DNA of 59,368 nucleotides from Heterobasidion occidentale (lineage: Eukaryota; Basidiomycota; Agaricomycetes; Russulales; Bondarzewiaceae): the NCBI GenBank assembly GCA_039111635.1, contig JBCAQO010000029.1:1-59368 (forward strand), in the 5' to 3' direction. The notes beneath the pieces were generated by a model that was given only the letters and a program-made list of their open reading frames with translations, was not told the DNA's origin and made no database searches. A program made the translations under genes and the position numbers. Shown piece after piece: positions 22,028 to 30,946 of this stretch (the stretch's first letter is position 1; the number at the start of each line of letters is the position of its first letter).

Positions 22028-23470
22028 TTCTTTTCCGGCGTCCTGTGCGTGAAACCGGTACCTGTGGTGCGGAGGGTCCTTTCCTCTCCGTCACCTTGTC
22101 TAGTATCCTCCGCCAATGTCTCCATAGTCTCCGTACCCTTCGTCTGGTCTGTAGTAGGGGTCGGGCGGGCGTAGTTATCGCCTTCGACCTCGTCCCAGGC
22201 GTCTAGTTCCGCTCGAGTCCAGGAAGTAGTTCGCTGAGTCGGGCGCTGGCGGATTGGAGTTCTTCTACCAATGTGCGGATGTGCTCCTTCAGCTCGATTA
22301 TCTCGAGGACGGTTTGGAGTCGGCGAATCTCTTGGTCGAGTTCTTCTAGGACTGCTTCGCCTGGGTCGAGGGGTTGCCCTTGTTCTCTGACTCCCTCGTT
22401 CCTCATTCCTCCTGTACCTGGGAGGATGCTCCTCATTGCTGCCTCCTGCGTCCTGCCCGGTGGATTGTCCTGCCGATATGGGAGGAAGGGCCTCTCGGTC
22501 CCTTCGTGCCTGTCGTTGGACCGTTGCCCAGACATATTCGGTCTGGGTGGATGCGTCTCGACTACTTGTAGCCGGTACCGCTCTGCTAGCCTCGCTCCAT
22601 GGTTGGACGCGGAATGGGTCAGTCCGAACGGGACGGACGTGACTTGAATGTCCTGTGTCGGTGCGCGAGATGAGGGCGGGTAGGAGCTCCAGATTGATGA
22701 AGGAGGAGAACTCGTCCGGATGAATGAGTAGGGCGTAAGCCCCATTATTTCCTCGGGCGTACCAGGAGGCGGCTCTATGATCGTCTGCATAGGCCAGAAG
22801 CCTGACCTGGTCGCTCGCGTCAGCGAGGCGTCGGGGTATGTCATCGTTCTCGCTTCCTGGTTGCCCTGCGAAGAAGTTAGCGAGCCTTTGTAAGGCCAGC
22901 GCTGTGGCCATCTGAATTACCGCGGAGATGGTGGTGCGTTGGAGTAGGGGTCTCCTAGTCCTTCCAACTCTCCGGGTGCAGATCTCGACTACGGTAGGGG
23001 CCCTCTGGTCCTGGCAGCTGATGTACCAGCCGTTGCTGGTTCTTGTAACACTGCCTCAACAGTTGTAGGCGATGCCAGGTCCGAAGGGTTTCCTGGTCTT
23101 CTTCCGCCTCTCGTGCCTGTCTTGCGTCTCTTTGAGCCAACGCTGACGTCGGTCGCGGAGGCGTTGACGGAGCATGCCTTCCTTCTGCTTGATGTCCTTC
23201 ATCGTGCTCGTCATGAGCTCTCTCAAACCGTGGTGAGGCTCGGGAACCCGTTCGATCTTCGACGGTGAGCGCGGTTTGGTGGACACTGATTCGTGCTGGA
23301 ACTCCTTCTGGAGTCGTTGGGCGGCTGCCTCGGCTAGGGCGTCCAGTGTCGGGGTTGGCCACGGCCAGAATGATGTCTGGTGAGGGATTTCTTGAAGGGG
23401 AGGAGGTAGTCCCGTCATCGATGAGCATGGCACGTCCAGGGGAGTAATCAAGGGAGGAAGTGGTGGACAT
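22003..23470 (-). CDS. Third ORF region of the nested element (frame-broken)
   Basis: After pol there is a region with protein-like frames on the minus strand but no single open one. The ATG at 23470 starts MSTTSSLDYSPGR; the most protein-like stretch then moves to another frame (GMLRQRLRDRRQRWLKETQD, highly charged), back again (LLRQCYKNQQRLVHQL), to an ORF at 22911-22003 (MATALALQRLANFFAG) and finally to LEELDQEIRRLQTVLEIIEL, which looks like a coiled coil. At least three frame changes or introns are needed. No known domain is recognised. A TATAAAAA box at 23516-23523 lies 46 bp upstream of the first ATG, just inside the pol 3' flank, suggesting a separate transcript. The outer element has an ORF in the same position. 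Confidence 0.5.
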
Positions 23471-23515
23471 GTACTGGGGAGGATTCTTGCTTTGAAAGAG
23501 GGAGGGGTGCCTCCC

Positions 23516-23523
23516 TTTTTATA
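23516..23523 (-). promoter_or_regulatory. Possible internal promoter (TATA box) for the third ORF of the nested element
   Basis: TATAAAAA on the minus strand lies between the pol stop codon (23529) and the ATG at 23470. A similar TATAAAA precedes the corresponding ORF of the outer element, so the position is shared by two distinct families. Confidence 0.4.
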
Positions 23524-23528
23524 TCTTT

Positions 23529-26500
23529 CTAAAGCCTAATTGCCGCTGGTCGGGGCTTGTCTGGGTAGCTTTCGTGGAATTCACGAAGCGCCTCGTCGGC
23601 CGTACCCTTGAGGAGGGCAGAGGGTTCCCAAGTGTTATCGGCCTCGGAGTATCCGACCCACTTGACAAGGTACTTGGTCCCTCGTCCCTGGCGTCTTGAA
23701 TCTAGAATGGCCTCCACTTCGTAGTGCTCTTCTTCATTCAAGATCTCTGGGGCAGGTCTGGGGAAGTTCCTTCCGTGGGCCTCTGTCTCATGATATTCCG
23801 TGAGTATGGAGGCGTGAAACACCGGGTGTATCTTCCATGTTTCGGGTATTTCCAACCGATAAGCCAGAGGACCGATTCTTTCAGTTACTGAAAAGGGGCC
23901 ATAGCGTCTAGGTGCCAGCTTGAATTTCGGATGAGTCGTCCGAATATGGGTTCCTTCTAACCAAACTTGGGTTCCTACTTCCCATTGCGGAAGTTTCCTG
24001 TGTAGGTCCCGGTCCTTGGCGTGCTGCGCTGCTATTTGTAGACTTGCGGCCGCATCCTCTTGGACTTCTTTGATTAGTCGCAAACGTTCAGTTACTGCGG
24101 GCACCTTGGTCTCCAGAGCTGAGTCGACCGAATATGGTGGGTTGAACCCGTAAAGGACTTCAAACGGCGACTTCCCAGTGGCGGAGTGTCTTCGGGTATT
24201 GTGGGAGAATTCTGCGAAGGGGATCAAGTCTACCCAGTTATCTTGATGGTAGTTGCAGAAAACTCGCAGGAATTGCTCGATCTCTTGGTTTACCCGTTCT
24301 GTTTCTCCGTCCGTTTGGGGGTGATAGGCCGTGCTGAGGGCAGGGGTGATTCCCATTCCTTTCCATAGTTCCCTTGTGAACTTTGCCGCAAATTGAGGAC
24401 CTCTGTCGGACACCACTTTGGTTGGTAAACCATATCGTTTGAACACATTGTCCTGGAAGAGCGTCGTGGTTTCTTCGGCCGTGATTGTCTTCTTGCACGG
24501 GGTTATGACTATTCCTTTTGACAGACCCTGATCGACTACCACATTGATCGAGTCGTAGCCTCTGCTTTCTGGGAGGTCTGTTACGAAGTCGGTGGAGATA
24601 AAGCGCCAAGGGGCGTTTGTGGTTTCCAACGGTTGGATCGGTGGATGGGTCCTATGGGGAAGGTTCTTGGTAGATTGGCAGACTGCACATCCATCCACAT
24701 ACGCGTGTACGAATTTGGTCATGCTTGACCACCAGTAATGGCGTTGGACCAATTCTAAGGTCTTTGCTCGGCCCGGGTGTCCTGTAGCCATAGTGTCATG
24801 GTGCGTTTTGACAATCATTCGTCGAAGGAGGTCGTCCTTTGGGACGCATATGTAACCGTCGCGCCTTGTGATGCCCTCTTCATGTGTCCATTTTCCTAGG
24901 TCGCCCTTCATTGCGTTTGGACCTTTTTCCAGCAGTTTCTTGAGGGCGACATCAACCAGCAAATCATGTTCCGAGCGCGAGTGTCGAATAAGGGAGAGGA
25001 TGTCTGAGGATACGAGTTCCGTTGCTTTGACGTGTATGCCTTCGCTTGGCTCTACTAGAGTTTCGCTGGACTCGGTGAAAAGTCTGGACGGAAGCAGAGT
25101 CTGTGCCTTGTTATCAGATTCCACCCCCTCACTAAGGTCTGGACGCCTGGACAGAGCATCCGCATGATTAGTAGTTCCAGCTTTGTAACTGAGCTGGAAG
25201 TCAAATCGGGACAAAAACAGACTCCAGCGCGCTTGTCGCCTTGACAGGTCGCGCGCTGTTTTAAAGTGTTCTAGGTTTTTATGGTCCGTCCAGACTTCAA
25301 AGGGATGTCGAGCGCCTTCGAGGTAGTGTTTCCAGTGTTCCAGTGCTTTGATGATGGCGAGGAGTTCGCGATCATGCACGTCGTAATTTCGTTCGGCCGG
25401 TGAGAACGATCCTGAGAGGTATGCAACAGGGTGCCAGTCATTATCAGGTCCTTCCTGTAAGAGGACTGCACCATATGCTGCGAGGGAAGCGTCGGTAACA
25501 AGCCGGTAAGGGCGCATCGGGTCAGGGTACAACAGGACGGGTCGGCTGGTGAAGATCTTCTTCAGTCGATCAAACACCTGTTGGCACTCCGTGGTCCAGT
25601 CCCATTTCACATCCTTCTTTGTGAGGTCATGCAGGGGCCGAGCGATCAGAGAGAATTTATCAATGAATTGTCGGTAGAAGTTCCCTAAGCCTAAGAAAGA
25701 GCGGATGTCGCGAACTGTGCGAGGAATGGGCCATTCCTGGATAGCTTCAATCTTCGAGTCTTCCATAGCGACGTGGTCCTTTGAGATCGTGTACCCAAGG
25801 TAGTTCAACTTTTCCTTGTGGAATTCGCACTTCTCTGGTTTGAGGTAGAGATCGTTGTCGCGCAGGATTTGGAGGACTCGCCGAAGAATCACAATGTGTT
25901 CCGCTGTGGTCTTCGTGAAGATGAGGATGTCGTCCATATATACCGTTATCTTCCGGGCCAGGATGAGTTCTTGGAAGATCATGTTCATCATGGCTTGGAA
26001 GGTTCCTGGGGAGTTACAGAGCCCAAAGAACATCACCGTGGGTTCGAAAAGTCCCAAGGGTGTGACGAAGGCCGCCTTGGACTCGTCTCCCTTCTTGATG
26101 CGCACGTTGTTATATCCCCACCGAACATCGAGCTTTGAGAACACCGTTGCGCCTTTAATGATATCCAATAGTTCTTGGATTAATGGCAGGGGGGTGACAT
26201 CTCGAATAGTGTGTTTGTTAAGGTGGCGATAGTCTTGTACCGGACGGAGCTTCCCATCTTTCTTACTTACGAAAAAGAAAGAGGCCGCGCTATGTGCTGT
26301 TGACCGACGTATTGTTCCTCTGGAAAGGTGCTCTTTGACGAATTTCCCTAGCTCGTTATGCTTTTCCGGGCTCAAGGGAAATATCCGCGGGGCCTGGGGT
26401 ACAAAAGACGGTTTGAGGTTTATCGCGTGGTCCCATACTGTATGTTGGGGAAGCCTCTGTGATCGTCGTTCGCTGAAGATGTCGAGGTAAGAATGATATT

Positions 26501-27431
26501 CTGTCGGCACCCGACCCTTTAAGTCGGTGGTGTCGATTTCTTCCTCCAGGTCTTCGTCAAAGCTTGCGAACCCCGAGGGTTCTGGGGCTACCTTCCTAAT
26601 GATGGGTTCTCCTGTGCTATCCATTGCGGAGGAGTCAGACGGTGTTTGCGCTTCTTCGGCGACTTTCCCTGAAGCTTCGCCCTGGGCTGCTTTCTGCTGA
26701 GCTTGCCGGCGTTCCTTCCTTTCGGCTACTTGTTCTTCGAGCCACTCCCGAGCCTTACGTTGTCGGGATTTGTGCTCGAGCAACTCCATGAACCGAGTTT
26801 TCCATTCCTTCGCGGGTACCTGGCTCCATTGTTCTTTCGTCCAAGTCCACGAGGGTCCTACCGGTTCTGAGACAAGATGCGGTTTCGTTCGCTGAGGAAT
26901 CTTGTCACCGCGTAGTTTCGCTAGCCATGCCTTCTTGGTAGGCTCTTCCCTTGCCTTGGTAAACCCATATGGTTGTCGGCAATCTCTGGGGCATCGATCA
27001 AAGTGTACCTCACGGCGCCTCCACCCGATGGAGGGGTCGTGGTATTTCAACCAATCTGTTCCAAGGAGCATGTCGTCTTTCCCTAGATTGGTGATGAACA
27101 TCTGGACGCGTTCGGTGTGAGTTCTCCCTCGTCTATCCTTGACGGTGAGATTCGCGTCTAGGCCTCGTCGAATGAGGCCTGCTTTGTTGATGGTGTCATC
27201 GACGTTGCGAACGCGGATGGGGCGGTTTAAAGGATAGGTAGGGAGATCGTGTTTCCGTACCCACTCTTCGTTTACCAGGATCCCTTCGCATGCTGAGTCG
27301 ATGGTGGCTCTGGCTCCAGCGCTTCTTCCTCGAGTTGTTAATCGCACGTCAAGTCGAATGGGGGTAATAATGTGACTGTTCATTGCTCCAATTCGAATGT
27401 ATGGCGGGGAATCATACTCGAGTTTCCTCAA
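23529..27431 (-). CDS. pol: Pol polyprotein of the nested chromovirus (protease, RT, RNase H, integrase, chromodomain)
   Basis: This is an open frame of 1,300 residues from a TTG at 27431; the same frame continues upstream past the gag stop, so it is probably made by -1 frameshifting rather than from its own start. In order: aspartic protease (TIDSACEG near residue 45, with Ala where most relatives have Gly), reverse transcriptase (KDGKLRPVQDYRHLN, YMDDILIF), RNase H (VTDASLAAYGAVLLQ, VWTDHKNLEHF), integrase zinc finger (HH...CAVC), integrase core (STDFV, SDRGPQF, GETERVNQ giving the D, D, E residues) and a C-terminal chromodomain (KYLVKWVGYSEADNTWEP). Chromodomains of this kind direct integration to marked chromatin. 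All catalytic residues that I can check are present, so the enzyme may be functional. Confidence 0.93.
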   Translation of the reverse strand: MRKLEYDSPPYIRIGAMNSHIITPIRLDVRLTTRGRSAGARATIDSACEGILVNEEWVRKHDLPTYPLNRPIRVRNVDDTINKAGLIRRGLDANLTVKDRRGRTHTERVQMFITNLGKDDMLLGTDWLKYHDPSIGWRRREVHFDRCPRDCRQPYGFTKAREEPTKKAWLAKLRGDKIPQRTKPHLVSEPVGPSWTWTKEQWSQVPAKEWKTRFMELLEHKSRQRKAREWLEEQVAERKERRQAQQKAAQGEASGKVAEEAQTPSDSSAMDSTGEPIIRKVAPEPSGFASFDEDLEEEIDTTDLKGRVPTEYHSYLDIFSERRSQRLPQHTVWDHAINLKPSFVPQAPRIFPLSPEKHNELGKFVKEHLSRGTIRRSTAHSAASFFFVSKKDGKLRPVQDYRHLNKHTIRDVTPLPLIQELLDIIKGATVFSKLDVRWGYNNVRIKKGDESKAAFVTPLGLFEPTVMFFGLCNSPGTFQAMMNMIFQELILARKITVYMDDILIFTKTTAEHIVILRRVLQILRDNDLYLKPEKCEFHKEKLNYLGYTISKDHVAMEDSKIEAIQEWPIPRTVRDIRSFLGLGNFYRQFIDKFSLIARPLHDLTKKDVKWDWTTECQQVFDRLKKIFTSRPVLLYPDPMRPYRLVTDASLAAYGAVLLQEGPDNDWHPVAYLSGSFSPAERNYDVHDRELLAIIKALEHWKHYLEGARHPFEVWTDHKNLEHFKTARDLSRRQARWSLFLSRFDFQLSYKAGTTNHADALSRRPDLSEGVESDNKAQTLLPSRLFTESSETLVEPSEGIHVKATELVSSDILSLIRHSRSEHDLLVDVALKKLLEKGPNAMKGDLGKWTHEEGITRRDGYICVPKDDLLRRMIVKTHHDTMATGHPGRAKTLELVQRHYWWSSMTKFVHAYVDGCAVCQSTKNLPHRTHPPIQPLETTNAPWRFISTDFVTDLPESRGYDSINVVVDQGLSKGIVITPCKKTITAEETTTLFQDNVFKRYGLPTKVVSDRGPQFAAKFTRELWKGMGITPALSTAYHPQTDGETERVNQEIEQFLRVFCNYHQDNWVDLIPFAEFSHNTRRHSATGKSPFEVLYGFNPPYSVDSALETKVPAVTERLRLIKEVQEDAAASLQIAAQHAKDRDLHRKLPQWEVGTQVWLEGTHIRTTHPKFKLAPRRYGPFSVTERIGPLAYRLEIPETWKIHPVFHASILTEYHETEAHGRNFPRPAPEILNEEEHYEVEAILDSRRQGRGTKYLVKWVGYSEADNTWEPSALLKGTADEALREFHESYPDKPRPAAIRL

Positions 27432-27460
27432 CCCTCTCTCTTCGGCTGGTGAAGGAGAGG

Positions 27461-28675
27461 TCAGGAAAAATCCTCTGCCAGATCCACCAACATCTGCCTT
27501 TGCTCGGCCTTCCCTACTCCTTGGAAGAGCGCTCGGACGCCATTAATATCACTGATGGGTCCGTTGCTTCGTCGTCCGTTAGGCGGTACGTAGCGCTCTC
27601 CATCGCTCTGGCGTGATCCTCCCCTTCTCGCGGCAGGGTCCTCACGTTCCACCGAATTACCAGGTTGTGGTACCCGATGGTGGTGGCCATGAGAACTCCC
27701 CTCCTCCAATCCTCGATGTAGTCGCGCATCGTTTCCCACCGGGGATTCTTGCTCGTCTTTATCCTCCATGTCTGCAACGCGAGTTCGTCTACCTCCTCTG
27801 CCCACCGACTTGCGCGAATTTCCTCGAGACGGGGGAATGCCTCTACGAGGGGATTGACAATCAGCTATCCCGTGCCCTGGTTTTCCGCAATTGTAGCAGG
27901 AAAAGGGAGCAGGTCTCTTGCCATCGTATACACGCTTGTTCCGATTGGCGTCTCTTTTGCGAGAGGCGTCAATGTCCATGTCAACCACTTGGTTGTTCAT
28001 TCTTCGAGGGGCGGTAGTAGAGTTATAGCGGCGAGCTGGTTGGAGGTGAAAGCGATTGAGGAAGTCGCTTCGGAATGAGGTGGAGTTGGCTAGGATCGCC
28101 TTTTGAGCACTTCGGGCTCTCAAGCGTCCGTCTATTTCACAGGCAGTGTTGACCCAATCTTGGATCGTGTCCTTCGGCGGAGTTTCTTTGTCATAGATCT
28201 TGTCCATGACCCTTGGATCGAGTCCCCTCTGGAAGTAAGGAACTTGTTCCTTGTCGGTGATGTCGGCGTCGGCGGCGATAAGGATGAATTGATTTGAGTA
28301 TTCATCTACCGTCATCTTCCCCTGAGAGAAAGACATGAGGGCGCTTCGGGCCTTGTCCGTGAGGTTCGTTTCCTTGAACTGGAGTTTAAACCTGACAAGG
28401 AAGTCGTCCCAAGTTCCTACGGTCTTGGGCGGGGTTGCCCCTACTGTCTTCTTTAGGAAGCTTTCTGCCCATACGCCGGCCGTCCCATATCTCATGCAAG
28501 AGAGAGCGAGGGAAACTTTATCTGTATCCGTCTTGTATCGGTCCGACTCTGTTGTGAAAAGGAGGAGGCAATTCATAATGAATTTCTGTGATTGTGTTCG
28601 GTCCCCTTCGAAGTTATCAGGGAGCTTGAGCTTGCCCCTTCCCGATGAGACGGGGGGGTCTGTAGGGTTTGACAT
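27461..28675 (-). CDS. gag: Gag protein of the nested chromovirus
   Basis: This 404-residue protein would form the particle and bind the element RNA. The N-terminal part holds the retrotransposon Gag domain (MSNPTDPPVSSGRGKLKLPD at the start, then TWDDFLVRFKLQFKETN and PYFQRGLDPRVMDKIY). The CCHC zinc knuckle is CYNCGKPGHGIADC at about residue 265, followed by an Arg/Gly-rich tail. The gag stop follows GAT TTT TCC, and pol is open in the -1 frame across this point. The ATG at 28675 is the first in frame, but the frame is open for about 150 more codons upstream, so the true N-terminus is uncertain. Confidence 0.9.
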   Translation of the reverse strand: MSNPTDPPVSSGRGKLKLPDNFEGDRTQSQKFIMNCLLLFTTESDRYKTDTDKVSLALSCMRYGTAGVWAESFLKKTVGATPPKTVGTWDDFLVRFKLQFKETNLTDKARSALMSFSQGKMTVDEYSNQFILIAADADITDKEQVPYFQRGLDPRVMDKIYDKETPPKDTIQDWVNTACEIDGRLRARSAQKAILANSTSFRSDFLNRFHLQPARRYNSTTAPRRMNNQVVDMDIDASRKRDANRNKRVYDGKRPAPFSCYNCGKPGHGIADCQSPRRGIPPSRGNSRKSVGRGGRRTRVADMEDKDEQESPVGNDARLHRGLEEGSSHGHHHRVPQPGNSVEREDPAARRGGSRQSDGERYVPPNGRRSNGPISDINGVRALFQGVGKAEQRQMLVDLAEDFS

Positions 28676-29134
28676 AATGTTTCGGGTGTTGATCGGTGTT
28701 TGAATATCCGAGGATTCGGACTCGGATTGTCCTTCTTCTTCCTCCGATGTGTCCGGGATTTCCGGTTCGGGGTTCCTGTACTGGGGTGGTTCTACCCAGT
28801 CTTCTGCTGTTTCGTCCCAAGCCCACTCAGCTTCTGTTCCGTCTTCTCTTGTGAAGAAGTATCGTCCTTCTCGGTACGAGCAGTTATCAAAGTTTGGGGG
28901 TGCTGGCCGATTGGTGTCGGAGTAATACCAGCGATTTTCTCTTTGATGGATAGGACGATTGTTCTGTCGAAGTTGGTTATGGGTTCGTCTAGTGCCTGGT
29001 GGAAATCCTAGGCCTAGGTCTTGCTCCAGGGTGTGTGAAGTAACTCTCTTCGGTGGGGGTCTATGCCACCGATGAGGGTTGTGAGAGAGAGTGTGGCAGC
29101 AAGCGGAGTGTGGTGCAAGGTAGGGGCAAAAGCG
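28676..29134 (-). other. ATG-less open frame upstream of gag in the nested element
   Basis: The gag frame stays open from the primer site to the gag ATG (about 150 codons) with clearly protein-like content, for example NRWYYSDTNRPAPPNFDN, YREGRYFFTREDGTEAEW and EPEIPDTSEEEE. There is no ATG. The outer element shows the same arrangement. Possible explanations are a non-AUG start or an unrecognised splice from the LTR. Confidence 0.55.
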
Positions 29135-29144
29135 AGTCTATTCT
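29135..29144 (-). promoter_or_regulatory. Putative self-priming primer-binding site of the nested element
   Basis: In element sense the 5' LTR ends TAACA, then CT, then AGAATAGACT, the exact reverse complement of AGTCTATTCT in the LTR (plus-strand 29345-29354). That LTR site lies 34 nt downstream of a TATATAA box (29382-29388). The spacing (two bases, then 10 nt) is identical to the outer element, although the sequences differ. Confidence 0.6.
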
Positions 29145-29146
29145 AG

Positions 29147-29768
29147 TGTTACGAACTGCTCGTTCAGTAACCCAAGAGTAACAGGTTCTTCCCTAGGTCG
29201 CACAATGGATTGAGTGGTGGACGGAGTCTCGACTGTATCAGACGTTGATACAGGAGGGGATAATGATTGGCTCTAAGAGTCCCGTATGCGTAGATACAGG
29301 GGGGAGTGAAGAGCTTCGTATTCGAAGATACGAATGAACGAAAGAGAATAGACTGAAGATCCTCAGCCTATTCTATGGGCCTTATATACTGTATGGGGTA
29401 TAGGGTAAGAGTCCGTGTGCTTCTCCAGGTTTCCATCCTAGGAGAGCAGTGGCCGCCGTCTCTCTCATCGGCGCCTACTCTTGTACTTCTCTAGTCGCAC
29501 TGATCCATCATGGTGCGACGAGGTGCTTACCCATAAGCCCTAAGCCCATGGCATGTGAATGCCTCCCTTATCACTGTGTGAACTCCGTAAGCCTCATGTC
29601 CCTCTCATATAGCCTTTACCGATGTCTTGAAGAACCATCGGTCTTGTCGGCTCCTAAGGACACGCCGAATACCTTGATGTACGCTCCGTAGTGGAGCCGC
29701 CTAGCATGTGATGCCTGATCCATCGGTTAGACCGGCCGCGAAGGGCCCCGATCGGTCAAGTCATAACA
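29147..29768 (-). repeat. 5' LTR of the nested element
   Basis: This 622-bp unit pairs with 19084-19705. On the minus strand it carries TATATAA (29382-29388) followed by the proposed start and self-primer at 29354. The start lies within an inverted repeat (AGAATAG...CTATTCT). Confidence 0.92.
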
Positions 29769-29773
29769 TAAAC
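29769..29773. repeat. Target-site duplication TAAAC, right copy (nested element)
   Basis: Identical to 19079-19083 and placed directly after the LTR. Confidence 0.9.
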
Positions 29774-30946
29774 TACCCCGGAGCTATAGAAGTCGCAAGA
29801 CACCGGAACCCAGGAAAGGTTTACTCAGGAATAGCCACACTTAGGCTACAACAAGCACCCGAAATATTTATAGACCTCCTTAAAACTGGATATAGATTTT
29901 CCGGGATTTGCTTCGTCAACGAACCAAAGACACCGTTCACCCTCACAGATAACGGAGAGCCCGACGTCATCAGAGCAAGGAACTGCGTCGAGATACACGA
30001 CGGAAGACCAGACGATTTCCCCGTCGCCGTTATCCCCGATCTCAGAAGAACCATCGCAAGGAATATCGACACAGACGGAATCAGAGCGGAACTCGTCAAG
30101 ACAAGGATAACAGAGACCACGTCTCAATCCTCATCCACTGGACCTTCTCCTCAACCTAGAAAAACACACTGGAAGCTCCTAACTCCCCACCAGTCCGAAC
30201 AGAAATTGAAGGAATCATTTTTATTGTCAGAAGAGGAGAGTTCGCCCACAAAAACTTATCATCTCCGGACCCTCATCTCAGGACACACATTCTCCGAGAT
30301 CATCCAGCTCATCGACCAAATTGATATTTCCATCAACGAAATTATCAAAAGGGACCCAGACTTACAGGAAGCACTACAGGCAGGAAGAAGACAGGCAGTA
30401 CCCTTCTTCTTCAAAGAATAAAGAACAACGGACGAAGTCGCAGCGGGATATCCTCCCGGCTATAGAACAGACCCAGCAGAAGTCTACGGAGATTTACCCG
30501 AAGACGTCGACAAGGATCAACTTTATTACGACGAAGGGAAAGAACACTTCTACTACGCGGGATTCCTCACCGGATTCTTCAAAGACCAAGGAAAGAGCGA
30601 ATACGAATACGCAGCTTGGGGAGGAGAAACCGTCCCCGCACGACCCGACCTACACCTTGTTAAGATCGAGGACTACATCGTGAGAAAGACCTTCGACAAG
30701 CCTGAATCACCGACAAATAGGCATCGTGACTCGCCAAGACCGCACATACATACTCTACCCAGAGAAACAGCCAGTGGAAGTCGAATCTCTAGAAGAAACA
30801 CGCCCGCTGCATCCCCCTTACAAGAAACCACTCCCCAAGAAGACTTCCGCGCCACAACACCGGAGTTTGTCCCCGAACCGGAGTATTTTGAAGCACCAAG
30901 TGGAAATCCGGAACCACCTGACGATCCAGAGCCCCCGCCCGATACA
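29774..30946 (+). pseudogene. N-terminal gag-frame extension of the outer element, one stop codon
   Basis: This frame continues the leader frame from 18946-19083 after the nested insertion is removed, and runs in phase into gag. Protein-like segments are GKVYSGIATLRLQQAPEIFI, IRARNCVEIHDGRPDDFPVA and QLYYDEGKEHFYYAGFLTGF. It is interrupted once by TAA at 30419-30421, which a single C to T change from CAA would explain. No ATG precedes it in the element. No domain is recognised. The parallel leader frame in the nested element suggests it is a real part of Gag or a separate product. Confidence 0.55.

Larger units (their letters stand above)
19084..29768 (-). mobile_element. Nested Ty3/gypsy chromovirus, young and structurally complete
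   Basis: This 10,685-bp LTR retrotransposon lies on the minus strand inside the outer element, flanked by TAAAC. In its own direction it has: 5' LTR (29147-29768), self-primer site, ATG-less leader frame, gag (27461-28675), pol in the -1 frame (to 23529), a third ORF region (22003-23470), a 2.3-kb region with a hairpin array, a polypurine tract and the 3' LTR (19084-19705). I noticed one difference between the two 622-bp LTRs, and gag and pol are open, so it is a recent and perhaps active insertion. Confidence 0.92.

Noticed and set aside
21928..22206. Plus-strand frame of 92 codons in the nested element
   Set aside because: It overlaps the hairpin array and the antisense side of ORF3 and shows no domain.
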